DNA of 64,000 nt from Fibrobacter sp. (GTDB lineage Bacteria; Fibrobacterota; Fibrobacteria; Fibrobacterales; Fibrobacteraceae): the NCBI GenBank assembly GCA_017412605.1, contig JAFPWY010000010.1:1-64000 (forward strand), given 5' to 3'. The position numbers were made by a program, and so were the translations under genes. This document shows, piece after piece, positions 35,333-44,070 of the stretch. Below the pieces are notes generated by a model. That model saw only the letters and a program-made list of their open reading frames with translations, was not told where the DNA came from and ran no database searches. Each line of letters begins with the position of its first letter. The first letter of the stretch is position 1.

Positions 35333-36868
35333 CTACTTCAAGTCGTCCCGGTTGATGCCGTACATCCTTACGTTGTCGACTAGGATACTGCTCCCGTCAT
35401 AGGCGAAGATTGTAAACCTAGTTATCCGATTTCTCGTGACATCCCAGCCGTGGTATTTCACTGTATCTTTCGTGTCGAAATCCTGCGGACGCACTGCGTA
35501 GCGTTTCCAACTTCCGTTACCTTCCGTCTTGTACGTGGCCTTGAAGTTGGTGTCGGATTCGATAATTGTTTCAAGGATAATCTCGATCTTTCCATCCGTC
35601 TTGATCCATACTTCGACAGAATCGAGGCGGCTCAAATCATGTGGAATGTCCGAGATACGCGTGCCGATGACAACGTATTCCGGTTTTTCTGCCTTGTAGT
35701 TTACCTGAAGAACCTTGGATTCGAAAGCTCCGCCACCGGAATCGATGACTCCTTTGCGGATGTCTTCTGCGACGGAATCGTAGACGGTGGCCCCGTCGTG
35801 TGCCTGGACGTACCAGTCCTTCGGTGTCAGCGGCGTCGGAAGATCGTTCTTGTAGGTGCCACTCTCGAAATCGAGTATCTGGACGGTATTTAATGCCCAG
35901 ATGAGGGAGTCGCTAAGGCCTTCCCATACATCGGCTCTTTTTTGCGGGGCTTCGGTTGAATCTCCCCACTCGAGCGTCCAGAGCTTTGCAGTGTCGGCTT
36001 TGGATTCGATGCGGATATTAATCACACCGCTCTGGATGTCCTTGTCCCAGGAGTCAATCTCGATGGGAAGCGGATTGCCGTCGTTGTCGAGCAGGTGAAT
36101 ATCCCTTCCGTCTTCTGTGGTCTCGAAGAAGTTGAATGTGGAATCGAGGCGCAGGATGAGGACGGTCGGTATCGGTAATGGACGCATCCAGCTGGAAATC
36201 AATTCACGTGGATTGATTTTCATCGTCCTCTTGAACACGACTTCGTCGGTGGTGTCGGAAACGTTGCCCACGTCGAGTGTATCGTTTGCGGGCACGGACA
36301 CTTCTGCCTCTGCGATGAACTTCTGGATATTGGGGACCCAGGCCTTGAGCTTGAGGTCGCCGGCGGGCAAGTTGCTGATGGCAAAGGCGCCCTTGCGGTC
36401 AGTCTTTTCGACCCTTTCGATACCCTGCATGTAGATCCAGGCGTATTTCGCGGAGTCCGGCAGGTCAACGCGGCCCTTGATGGTACCAGGCTTGGCAAGC
36501 GTTACGCTGTCGATGGTGACGTGGGGTGTCAGGTTGTCAAGCGTGTATGTCGCGACAATGGAATACTTGTTCTTGCTGAACTGGACGGTGAAGGATCCTT
36601 CCGGATGCCCGTCGATGTGCATCCATCCGTCTTCGTCGGTTTCGCCTGTGTAGACGTATTCGCTGTCAATCGCCGTTTCGTTGGTGTCGGCGACGAACCA
36701 TGAAGGCAGCACTCGGTAGGCGACTCCGTGTGCCGGACTATCCCCGTCGAATACCCTGATGGCAATAGCGTTTTCGATTTCGGTCGTGTTGCCAGCCGTG
36801 TCGCTGCGGTCGCAGGACATCATCAGCCCCAGGGGGAGCAATAAGAGTAGTCTCGATGCGAATCTCAT
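35333..36868 (-). CDS. Lipoprotein with carboxypeptidase-regulatory, DUF2341-like and CBM-like domains
   Basis: 511 residues from the ATG at 36868 (AGGAGG upstream); the start overlaps the regulator stop (ATGA). The lipobox is MMSC. Residues about 35-120 and 130-210 resemble carboxypeptidase-regulatory/SpaA beta sandwiches (GRVDLPDSAKYAWIY...). About 225-325 resembles DUF2341 (LDSTFNFFETTEDGRDIHL, then LPIEIDSWD). The C-terminal 180 residues look like a CBM11/CIA30-type jelly roll (VQILDFESG ... SILVDNVRMYGI). Likely a surface carbohydrate-binding lipoprotein. Coupling to a TIGR02147 gene suggests dedicated regulation. Its stop faces CE6 with no gap. Confidence 0.75.
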   Translation of the reverse strand: MRFASRLLLLLPLGLMMSCDRSDTAGNTTEIENAIAIRVFDGDSPAHGVAYRVLPSWFVADTNETAIDSEYVYTGETDEDGWMHIDGHPEGSFTVQFSKNKYSIVATYTLDNLTPHVTIDSVTLAKPGTIKGRVDLPDSAKYAWIYMQGIERVEKTDRKGAFAISNLPAGDLKLKAWVPNIQKFIAEAEVSVPANDTLDVGNVSDTTDEVVFKRTMKINPRELISSWMRPLPIPTVLILRLDSTFNFFETTEDGRDIHLLDNDGNPLPIEIDSWDKDIQSGVINIRIESKADTAKLWTLEWGDSTEAPQKRADVWEGLSDSLIWALNTVQILDFESGTYKNDLPTPLTPKDWYVQAHDGATVYDSVAEDIRKGVIDSGGGAFESKVLQVNYKAEKPEYVVIGTRISDIPHDLSRLDSVEVWIKTDGKIEIILETIIESDTNFKATYKTEGNGSWKRYAVRPQDFDTKDTVKYHGWDVTRNRITRFTIFAYDGSSILVDNVRMYGINRDDLK

Positions 36869-37695
36869 TTTGACTTCCTCCTGTTGTTCATGGCAACCGG
36901 GAAAAGGGCAAGATTGAGCTGCATCACTCGGTCCGGGACGCTGCACTTGTCTACGCGAATCTGCAATTCTTTCCGAAATTCTCGAATCATGTTCTTTATG
37001 TCGCTAAACCCCTTGGCGTCAACCGCCATGGTAATTGTAGAAACATCTCGGTCGCTTGGGGGGATTTCTGTCAGCGAACGAATGGCAAATTGCATGACTT
37101 TTGACTGGAAACTGCGGATAGCCTCCGCTTTTTCGGCCCCCTGGATGGTAATATGGGAGTCCGAAATCTTGACAAGATTGTCATTTATGGGTTTAATGAA
37201 GCCCAGGGACTTGAGAATATCCAGGCTGGTCTGGGCCTGTTCTTCGGTAATGGGCGGGATAAGGCTGTTGGCAATTTCGGCAACGTCAATATTGCCGTGC
37301 TTGACTTCGACCAGGGCGCGGACGACGACGGTCCACCATTCGCTCAGGTACTTGATTTCGGTGTCTTCCAGCATATGACGCTTGACGTCGCGGAGCTGGA
37401 AGGCCTTCTGCATAATTTCGGCTTTCTTCTTTTCGGATTTTGTACGGGAGGCGACCAACAGCAGGTCGAAATACGTGGCAGCACGACCTTCGAGCCCGAG
37501 CATCTTTTTGGCGGCGGGTACTGCATGGACGGGCAGGTTGCGCTTTTTTTGTACAATGTAGTACGCGTGGCTGGCGTCCAGCCCAAGCATTTTTCCGAGA
37601 GTGTTGAAGGAATACAGGGAGTTCTTTTTCTTATGCTCCTGGTAGTAATCCTTGATCATATCCCGGTAGTCATCATAGTCAAAGATTTCTGCCAT
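36865..37695 (-). CDS. TIGR02147-family (DUF4423) putative transcriptional regulator
   Basis: 276 residues from the ATG at 37695, which has GGAG seven bases upstream; an ATG four codons earlier lacks a site. The N-terminus IFDYDDYRDMIKDYYQEHKKKN ... YSFNTLGKMLGLDASHAYYIVQKKRNL fits TIGR02147, with an HTH-like segment near residues 25-60. The C-terminal DUF4423 part includes ISDSHITIQG and RDVSTITMAVD. TIGR02147 is one of the largest paralogous families in Fibrobacter, thought to be DNA-binding. Translational coupling to the downstream lipoprotein is clear. Confidence 0.85.
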   Translation of the reverse strand: MAEIFDYDDYRDMIKDYYQEHKKKNSLYSFNTLGKMLGLDASHAYYIVQKKRNLPVHAVPAAKKMLGLEGRAATYFDLLLVASRTKSEKKKAEIMQKAFQLRDVKRHMLEDTEIKYLSEWWTVVVRALVEVKHGNIDVAEIANSLIPPITEEQAQTSLDILKSLGFIKPINDNLVKISDSHITIQGAEKAEAIRSFQSKVMQFAIRSLTEIPPSDRDVSTITMAVDAKGFSDIKNMIREFRKELQIRVDKCSVPDRVMQLNLALFPVAMNNRRKSK

Positions 37696-37799
37696 GACAT
37701 ACTCCATGATTTGTTTAAAATATACTTAAATTTGAAAGAAAGAGAATAATACCATAAGGCTATTTTTTTTGACGATTTGTTAAGGCGGAATGTGAGAAA

Positions 37800-38825
37800 A
37801 TGCACAATAAACGCGTGATTTTTCTGTTAATCCTGTGCCTTGCGACATTGTTTTTTGCGATTCGCGAGATTAAGGAAATTTCGGACCAGCGGGCTGAATT
37901 CGAACACCACAATTCTCTGGTGATCGAGGCGAACGATTGTCTTGCCTCGGGGGATTGGATATGTGCCGAAAAGGGGATCCGTGCTTTGCTTGAGGAGGCC
38001 CCAGACGATGCGAACTTGCAACTCCATCTGGCGGGAATCCTTTTTGAACAGGAACGTTACGAGGAGTGCATTCGGTATGTGGATTCGTTGCAAAACGACG
38101 GTGCCGATTTCAAGGTGCTCAAGGAAAAGTCCCAGACAATCATGCGCGAAATGCGCGAACTCAAACTTGAATCGTCGGACCATTTCCGTCTGGAATTCGA
38201 GGGAACTCCTGCCTTGAACGATATCCTGGAGGCTTTGAGCGTCCTCGAGGTGGCTTACGATTCCCTGAGCCGGCTTTTCGACTTCAGGCCGGCGAACAAG
38301 ATGGGACTGGTGCTCTATCAATCCTCGGAATACCAGGGCGTGGGTCCGCGACCCGACTGGGTCGGGGCCGTCTTCGACGGCAAATTGCGCGTCCCGGTCA
38401 ATGTGATGCAGTACCGCGAAGTGTACCGCCCGATGCTATTCCATGAGTTGACGCACGCCTTTGTCCGCGCAATGACCCGCGCCAAGGTCCCGCTTTGGCT
38501 GAACGAGGGCATTGCCCAGGTGGTTGATGCCTCGCGTAACGACAAACCGCGGCCCGAAGGCCCCGTTCCTGATTTGGAAATGTTGACGCAGCCGTTCGTG
38601 AACCAGGAAAACTCCGCCGTGGCCACTCGGCTCTACTGGTATTCGCAGAGGATGGTAGAGGCTTTGCTGTATCGCGATGGTGTTACGCGCGGGGACGAAC
38701 GCGCTGTCGAGTCGGTCCGCAAGTTGCGTGCCTGCATCCAGGATTTGTACACACTCGGGACTGACGGCGCCTTGAAAAAACATTACGGCCTGACTGCAGC
38801 GCAGTTGCTGGACCAGGTGAGGTAG
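37800..38825 (+). CDS. Membrane-anchored gluzincin peptidase (peptidase MA-like) with TPR region
   Basis: 341 residues. One N-terminal membrane helix (about 5-22) is followed by TPR-like helices (about 35-115). A zinc peptidase core then has HELTH at 215-219 and the third ligand Glu236 in WLNEGIAQ, 17 residues on. This is the HExxH...E layout of gluzincins such as the peptidase MA family. The catalytic domain would face the periplasm. Substrate unknown. It is first in a unit with asparaginase and dtd (9-base gap to the next start). Confidence 0.82.
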   Translation: MHNKRVIFLLILCLATLFFAIREIKEISDQRAEFEHHNSLVIEANDCLASGDWICAEKGIRALLEEAPDDANLQLHLAGILFEQERYEECIRYVDSLQNDGADFKVLKEKSQTIMREMRELKLESSDHFRLEFEGTPALNDILEALSVLEVAYDSLSRLFDFRPANKMGLVLYQSSEYQGVGPRPDWVGAVFDGKLRVPVNVMQYREVYRPMLFHELTHAFVRAMTRAKVPLWLNEGIAQVVDASRNDKPRPEGPVPDLEMLTQPFVNQENSAVATRLYWYSQRMVEALLYRDGVTRGDERAVESVRKLRACIQDLYTLGTDGALKKHYGLTAAQLLDQVR

Positions 38826-38834
38826 GGGGTGCAG

Positions 38835-39752
38835 ATGAAAAAGATTGTGGTGCTCGCTACGGGTGGAACGATTGCCGGTGCCGGGAAGCCCGGCGAGAAT
38901 CTGGGCTACCGTTCCGGTTCCATTTCCGGTGTGGAACTGGTGAAATCGGTTCCGGGGCTATCCGGCCTTGCCGAATTGGAAGTGGAGCAGGTGTGTAATA
39001 TCAATTCCGACGACGTGAATTCGAAGATTTGGATTGCCCTGGCAAACCGCATCCAGGCAGTTTGTGAACGCGGGGATGTCGACGGCGTTGTCGTGATGCA
39101 CGGGACGGACACGATGGAAGAAACCGCATTTTTCCTGAGTCTCGTGCTGGATGTAGAAAAGCCCGTTGTGCTGACGGGGGCCATGCGGCCTGCCACTTCG
39201 CTTGCACCCGACGGTCCGGCGAATTTGTGCTTTGCCGTTGGCATCGCCGCGGGCTGTAACGGCGCCGCTTGCCGTGGCGTGTGCGTTGCCTTTGCGGGGA
39301 AGGTGCTCGATGCGAGGCGTGTTCAGAAGGTCCATGCGAACGACCTCGATGCGTTCGACGCCATCGGCTCGGCATGCGGGAGCGTGTTGCCCAAGTTCTC
39401 CATTGAAGGCTTTTCCGAGTTGCCGAAAGTCGCCGTGCTGTATTTCCATGCCGATGCGGATTCGGCTCTGCTCGAATTCGCAGCGCAACGTTCCGCCGGG
39501 ATTGTCATTGCGGGCGCCGGTGCTGGTGAGTTCAGCAAGGAATGGGCGGATGCACTTGCCCGTGTAAACGTGCCGGTCGTCGTTGCTTCACGTATCGGGC
39601 GCGGAACGGTAATGCCCGAAGGGTTACTTGTTCCCGGCACGATTCCGGCATATTCGCTCCCGCCGCAGAAAGCCGCAGTCCTCTTGCGTCTTGCGCTGAC
39701 GGAAACACAGAATGTCGAAAAAATCAAGGAGTTTTTTGAGGAGTTTGTATGA
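38835..39752 (+). CDS. L-asparaginase
   Basis: 305 residues from the ATG at 38835 (AGGGGG upstream; a GTG at 38829 is possible). LATGGTIAG contains nucleophile Thr12, and [10 protein letters not shown] is the second active-site block with the Thr-Asp pair. VLTGAMRP and the C-terminal SRIGRGTV are conserved. It hydrolyses L-asparagine to aspartate and ammonia. No signal peptide, so a cytoplasmic enzyme. The stop overlaps the dtd start (ATGA). Confidence 0.92.
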   Translation: MKKIVVLATGGTIAGAGKPGENLGYRSGSISGVELVKSVPGLSGLAELEVEQVCNINSDDVNSKIWIALANRIQAVCERGDVDGVVVMHGTDTMEETAFFLSLVLDVEKPVVLTGAMRPATSLAPDGPANLCFAVGIAAGCNGAACRGVCVAFAGKVLDARRVQKVHANDLDAFDAIGSACGSVLPKFSIEGFSELPKVAVLYFHADADSALLEFAAQRSAGIVIAGAGAGEFSKEWADALARVNVPVVVASRIGRGTVMPEGLLVPGTIPAYSLPPQKAAVLLRLALTETQNVEKIKEFFEEFV

Positions 39753-40186
39753 AGTTTTTGATCCAGCGGGTCACGCAGGCCGATGTGAAAATCGATGGCG
39801 AGGTCGTCGGGAAAATAGATGGCCGAGGCTTTTTGGTCCTTGTTGGTGTGGCTGAGACGGACACCCGCGAAATTGCCGATCGGTTCATCCGCAAGATGCT
39901 ATCTCTGCGCATTTTTGCCGACGAGAACGGCAAGACGAACCTCTCTATCAAGGATGTCGGCGGCTCGTTACTGATTGTCTCGCAATTTACTCTGTATGCC
40001 GATTGCCACAAGGGAAACCGTCCTACGTTCAATGGCGCCGGAAACCCGGAATTGGCAAACGAATTGTATGAGTATGTTGTGGAACAATGTCGGAAGGAAG
40101 TCGGCATCGTGGAAACGGGACGCTTTGGTGCCGACATGCAGGTGAGCCTTGTCAACGATGGCCCGTTCACCATCATGTTGGACTAG
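39749..40186 (+). CDS. dtd: D-aminoacyl-tRNA deacylase
   Basis: 145 residues, full length. [17 protein letters not shown] and [10 protein letters not shown] match the two conserved DTD motifs (SQFTL and NxGPxT). It removes D-amino acids and mischarged glycine from tRNA. It overlaps the asparaginase gene by four bases. Confidence 0.95.
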   Translation: MKFLIQRVTQADVKIDGEVVGKIDGRGFLVLVGVAETDTREIADRFIRKMLSLRIFADENGKTNLSIKDVGGSLLIVSQFTLYADCHKGNRPTFNGAGNPELANELYEYVVEQCRKEVGIVETGRFGADMQVSLVNDGPFTIMLD

Positions 40187-40195
40187 GTGATAGCA

Positions 40196-40226
40196 TTGCC
40201 GTTCGTGTCGAAATAGTATATCTTTA
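40196..40226 (+). promoter_or_regulatory. Promoter of the CAP-domain lipoprotein gene
   Basis: TTGCCG (40196-40201), 17 bases, TATCTTTA (40219-40226). It lies 24 bases before the ATG, with AGGA between. Confidence 0.6.
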
Positions 40227-40250
40227 ATAGGAGAACATGAGGATTTTTCT

Positions 40251-41477
40251 ATGAAAAAATGGTTTTTAGCGTTGGGCTGTGCCGCATTGCTGGCAATCGC
40301 GTGCTCGGATGACTCTTCCTCTTCTGTGAAGGTGTCGGACGACGAAGTGGGTAACCTTTCTCAGCAGAACGAAAGTTCGTCATCCGTAGCGGATTCGTCA
40401 GATTCGGACGAAGAGGATTCTGATGATATCAAGAAAAAAGTGAACGACGATGATGAAGAGGCGGACTCGAATTCTAAGAAAAGTTCGAGCTCGAAGAAAT
40501 CTTCTGACAAACAGAAGAAGAGCAGTTCGTCGTCCAAGCGTTCTACCCGATCCAGTTCATCTACTGCAAAACCGGTCACCTCGATTGCAGGAACTCCTAC
40601 GCCAGATTCACCGATTGAAATTGGTGTGCTGCAGTATTTGGCCAATGAAGATAAAACCATATTTGTTATTAGAGGTGGGGCGTCCATCGACCTGACGGAT
40701 TCGTCAATCAAGAAAACGGATGCCGATGTCTTCTTTACCGACGTGAAACTGGTGATGGCGAAAGTGGATAGTGATGGCAATAGTACATTAATCGACAAAA
40801 TCCAGGTGACACACGAGGATTTTCCTGACAGTGCGACTAGCATTAACTTGTCTCAACTAAAGACGAAAGTTCTTTTTGATGAGTTTAATGAGTGCGGAAA
40901 GTTCCGTCTTTTTGCAGTGTTCTATGCTTCCGACGAAGCCGATAATCCGACGAAGTATATTTCGATAGATTCCATTGATGTTGCGCGTGAAATGAAATAT
41001 TGCCCGAATGGTAATGGAGTGTCGAGTAGCTCCTCGTCTGCATCATCGAGTGATTGGCAACAGACTTGCCTTGACGTTATCAACGATTACCGTGCGACAG
41101 AAAATTTGGGCCCGATGTCGCTTGCCTCGGAAGAAAAGCAGACCTGTACCGACCAACAGGCCGCCGATGATCTCGCTGATGGCAAGGGCCATGCCAATTT
41201 TGGGGACTGTGGGGAAACTGCACAAAATTCGGGACCGAATGTAAATATGCCTTCCTACAAGACTTACGATGATATTGTCAAGAAGTATCTGAAGATGATG
41301 TGGGAAGACGAAAAAAAGCTTGTTACATCGGGTCAGAGAGATCCCGACAACGATGAAGACTTCCCGTATATCGGGCACTACTTGAATATGAAGGGCTCCT
41401 ACAGGACGGTCTCCTGCGGGATTGCCGTGTCGGATGACGGACAGACGGGTTGGCTGAATGTCGATTTCTATCCCTAG
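40251..41477 (+). CDS. Lipoprotein with Ser-rich stalk and C-terminal CAP (SCP/PR-1) domain
   Basis: 408 residues. The lipobox AIAC is followed by a long Ser/Asp/Lys stalk (about 20-110), a beta domain (about 120-250), a second Ser linker and a CAP-like domain (about 265-408). The CAP part shows CLDVINDYRATENLGPMSL, QQAADDLA, GHANFGDCGETAQN and a closing GWLNVDFYP. The usual second His/Glu set is only partly visible. CAP proteins in bacteria are secreted; some are nucleases or adhesins, but the role here is unknown. Followed after six bases by another lipoprotein gene. Confidence 0.8.
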   Translation: MKKWFLALGCAALLAIACSDDSSSSVKVSDDEVGNLSQQNESSSSVADSSDSDEEDSDDIKKKVNDDDEEADSNSKKSSSSKKSSDKQKKSSSSSKRSTRSSSSTAKPVTSIAGTPTPDSPIEIGVLQYLANEDKTIFVIRGGASIDLTDSSIKKTDADVFFTDVKLVMAKVDSDGNSTLIDKIQVTHEDFPDSATSINLSQLKTKVLFDEFNECGKFRLFAVFYASDEADNPTKYISIDSIDVAREMKYCPNGNGVSSSSSSASSSDWQQTCLDVINDYRATENLGPMSLASEEKQTCTDQQAADDLADGKGHANFGDCGETAQNSGPNVNMPSYKTYDDIVKKYLKMMWEDEKKLVTSGQRDPDNDEDFPYIGHYLNMKGSYRTVSCGIAVSDDGQTGWLNVDFYP

Positions 41478-41483
41478 GTTATT

Positions 41484-42320
41484 ATGAAAATCCGTTCTCT
41501 TTTCGTGATGGCTCTTTTGGGGGCACTTGTGGGCTGTGCCGGTTCGGTCGGCCCCGGTCCCGGTGCGGGCGACAATTCCGGAATGATGGACGGCCCGTGC
41601 AATGAGTGCGGAACCCAGGGGGATATCAAACTCAAGATTTCGAAAGAGGTTGCCTATCGCGAATGGAATCAGGACGCTTATTCCCGCCTAGATTCCAATG
41701 CCGTGGTGGGTGTTTTCCAGACGCTCAAGGTCATCGCGAAACGTCCCGAGAAGTGCAAGATGTGCCACAGCTTTAGCGCTGACGCCCTTGATTTTGACTT
41801 GGCACATATTGAGGATTCCCTGTTCGTGAAAGCTTTCCCCAAGATGAAACGTGAACTGATGTTGCCCGGGATGCGATTGCCCGAAGGGGATTCTCTGTAC
41901 ATAGATACTTTGTCTAGAATTATTCTGGGCTCGAAAATGGCCGATGGAAAAACGCTCAACAGTTTTGAACCATGGGAAAGCCGTGACGGAATCGAGCAGA
42001 CGTTTGTTCGCGAAGTACCGGCTAAACTCAAGGAAGTCATGAACGGCGTGGCTGCCCGCTACGGAATTCGCTATGCTTCGATACCGCTAATCCTGGAAGT
42101 CGAGATGGATCCCAAGTTGGGCAAGAGCGGTGGCTATACGTGGAAAATCGTCTGGACCTTGTGGGACATGCGCTACGGTGAACTGGTGTTCCTGACGTAT
42201 TCCTCCTTTGTGGCGGAAACGACGAGCCGAGTGGCTCCCGAGAAGGAATGGTCGGTGCCTTTTGCCCCGCGCCTGTGGAAGATGTTCAGCACAGACCTTA
42301 ATAAACTTGAAAACCACTAG
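41484..42320 (+). CDS. Lipoprotein of unknown function with CxxC motifs
   Basis: 278 residues; lipobox LVGC. After a Gly/Pro-rich stretch come GPCNECG and later EKCKMCHS, two CxxC pairs that could bind metal or form disulfides. The C-terminal half has GYTWKIVWTLWDMRYGELVFLTYSSFVAE, a beta pattern I cannot assign to a family. It lies six bases behind the CAP lipoprotein and is clearly co-transcribed. Confidence 0.7.
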   Translation: MKIRSLFVMALLGALVGCAGSVGPGPGAGDNSGMMDGPCNECGTQGDIKLKISKEVAYREWNQDAYSRLDSNAVVGVFQTLKVIAKRPEKCKMCHSFSADALDFDLAHIEDSLFVKAFPKMKRELMLPGMRLPEGDSLYIDTLSRIILGSKMADGKTLNSFEPWESRDGIEQTFVREVPAKLKEVMNGVAARYGIRYASIPLILEVEMDPKLGKSGGYTWKIVWTLWDMRYGELVFLTYSSFVAETTSRVAPEKEWSVPFAPRLWKMFSTDLNKLENH

Positions 42321-42350
42321 CCTCTAGTCTCTAGATTCTAGCCCCTATTT
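42319..42350. repeat. Intergenic TAG-word repeat
   Basis: CTCTAGTCTCTAGATTCTAGCCCC, composed of the same words as the repeats at 3.5, 56.4 and 62.9 kb, placed directly after a stop codon. Confidence 0.55.
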
Positions 42351-42352
42351 TC

Positions 42353-42360
42353 TATCTTTA
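42353..42360 (+). promoter_or_regulatory. Likely -7 element of psd
   Basis: TATCTTTA ends six bases before the psd ATG. There is no Shine-Dalgarno site, which suggests a leaderless message. No clear -33 partner is seen. Confidence 0.4.
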
Positions 42361-42365
42361 CCTTT

Positions 42366-43220
42366 ATGAATACCCCCTTCTACGTTTTTATGAAGTTATT
42401 GCCCAAAAATGCAGCCAGTCGCATTTTTGGCAATTTTACGCGCCTTAACCTGCCCCCGTTTACCCGCTGGGCCCGTTCGGCGTTTGCCCGTTACTACAAG
42501 TTGAATATGGCCGAATCGGAATACCCGCTGAGCCATTACAAGAACATTGGGGAACTGTTTATCCGCAGGCTTAAACCCGGCGCACGCGTTATTGACAATG
42601 CCGAAGTCGTGAGCCCGGTCGATGGCGTGCTTTCACAGACGGGTACGTTTGACGATGGAAAGCAGACGCTTATCCAGACGAAGGGCAAGTTCTACGAACT
42701 CAAGGATTTGCTTCGCGATGACGAAATGGCCGCCCGTTTTGACGGTGGCGCGTTTGCGACGATTTATCTCGCACCTTTCAACTACCACCGCATCCATTGC
42801 CCGGTGAAGGGCGACCTGGTCGATGCCAGCTATTGCCCCGGAACGCTTTGGCCGGTGAATGTGGGCAGCGTTGAACGTGTGGAAGGCTTGTTCTGCATTA
42901 ACGAACGTCTCACTAGCCGCATCCGTCTTGAAGACGGTTCCGAAATTCTCGTGGTGAAGGTGGGCGCGACGAACGTAGGCCGCATCGGTGTCGTGTATTC
43001 CGACGAACTGCTTGTGAATGCTGGTAAACTGGACCGCAGCAAGAAGCGTCTGGACTGGCAGCCGGCCAGCAATTTCCATTTTGAAAAGGGCGACGAACTG
43101 GGCCGCTTTGAAATGGGAAGTACAGTCATTCTCATCGTCGACAAGAAAATTCGCGAACGCCATCCGGACCTTTTCAAGAGCCGTCTCGGAAAGGCAGTCA
43201 AGGTCGGCGAATCGCTCTAA
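42366..43220 (+). CDS. psd: Phosphatidylserine decarboxylase
   Basis: 284 residues. The self-cleavage site Gly-Ser-Thr is at 251-253 (FEMGSTVIL); Ser252 becomes the pyruvoyl group of the alpha chain. APFNYHRIHCPVKG with the conserved His, and SPVDGVLSQTG with the catalytic Asp, are present. It makes phosphatidylethanolamine at the inner membrane. The start has no ribosome site. The next gene follows after 16 bases. Confidence 0.94.
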   Translation: MNTPFYVFMKLLPKNAASRIFGNFTRLNLPPFTRWARSAFARYYKLNMAESEYPLSHYKNIGELFIRRLKPGARVIDNAEVVSPVDGVLSQTGTFDDGKQTLIQTKGKFYELKDLLRDDEMAARFDGGAFATIYLAPFNYHRIHCPVKGDLVDASYCPGTLWPVNVGSVERVEGLFCINERLTSRIRLEDGSEILVVKVGATNVGRIGVVYSDELLVNAGKLDRSKKRLDWQPASNFHFEKGDELGRFEMGSTVILIVDKKIRERHPDLFKSRLGKAVKVGESL

Positions 43221-43236
43221 TAATTGACGGTAGGGG

Positions 43237-44070
43237 ATGAAACTCGTAGAAAATTTTGTGCGCGATGAGCCTGCGGCTTTCGAAGCGACGCGGAAGTTTG
43301 TCTCCATGTTCAGTTCTGTGCCCGACCCGGTGGTGCGCGTGGCGCAGCGGGCCAAAACCCCTACAGCGAAAATTGCCTGGACCATCCTTGGGACAACCTT
43401 GTTCCAGAGCCGAACCTACACTGAAATTTCAGCTTTATTGAATGCTCTTTTCGATGCGTTTCCCGACGAAAAACTTTGGACGTTGCCTGTTCCTGTGGCA
43501 GCGAAAATCGAGGGCGTGGCGGAAGGCGTGTTCGGCTGCCGACACTGGACTTTGTTCAAGCACCTTTCCGGCATTTTCTGGAGCGTGGGCATGTTCGTGC
43601 GCCATCATGGCTGCAATCTTGTCGCATGGCTTGCGAGCCGCACTCCCGAAGAAGTCTGGCGCGACCTTGGCGAGGTCTATTTCATGGGCAAGGGGAATCC
43701 GCGTCCGAAGGCCTGTGCCGCATTCTACCGCATGGTCGCCCCCGAGCCGCTGGGGCTTGGCATGCAGTGCGTTCCTTCCAAAAAGATGCCGCCGCTGCCG
43801 CTCACCATGGGGGCTCGCCGCTATCTGTCGTTCCTCGGTCCCGCCAAGGATGCCGATTTTGCAGAAATGGAACCGAAACGGAAACAGGAACTCGCGAACG
43901 CGCTGTTCTGTACGCTCAATCCGAGCCGTCCTTACGATGCGGCCCATGCGTTACAGTTCTACCTGGAACAAGGAAACGAAGACTTTATCTGCCGCGAGTG
44001 GACACATTCTTGTGTGAATTGCCCCCTGTTTGAATTTTGCGGCTATGCCGACAATGGGAGCCGAAAATGA
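43237..44070 (+). CDS. Endonuclease III-like protein with C-terminal [4Fe-4S] loop and altered HhH
   Basis: 277 residues. The C-terminus has C-x6-C-x2-C-x5-C (CREWTHSC, VNC, PLFEFC), exactly the spacing of the iron-sulfur loop in endonuclease III and MutY. The body is helical. In the place of the helix-hairpin-helix LPGVGRKTA it reads VYFMGKGNPRPKA, and the catalytic Lys/Asp pair is not obvious. It is probably a distant member of the HhH-GPD DNA glycosylase superfamily, or a protein that keeps only the cluster. Function not assigned. Overlaps the next gene (ATGA). Confidence 0.6.
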   Translation: MKLVENFVRDEPAAFEATRKFVSMFSSVPDPVVRVAQRAKTPTAKIAWTILGTTLFQSRTYTEISALLNALFDAFPDEKLWTLPVPVAAKIEGVAEGVFGCRHWTLFKHLSGIFWSVGMFVRHHGCNLVAWLASRTPEEVWRDLGEVYFMGKGNPRPKACAAFYRMVAPEPLGLGMQCVPSKKMPPLPLTMGARRYLSFLGPAKDADFAEMEPKRKQELANALFCTLNPSRPYDAAHALQFYLEQGNEDFICREWTHSCVNCPLFEFCGYADNGSRK

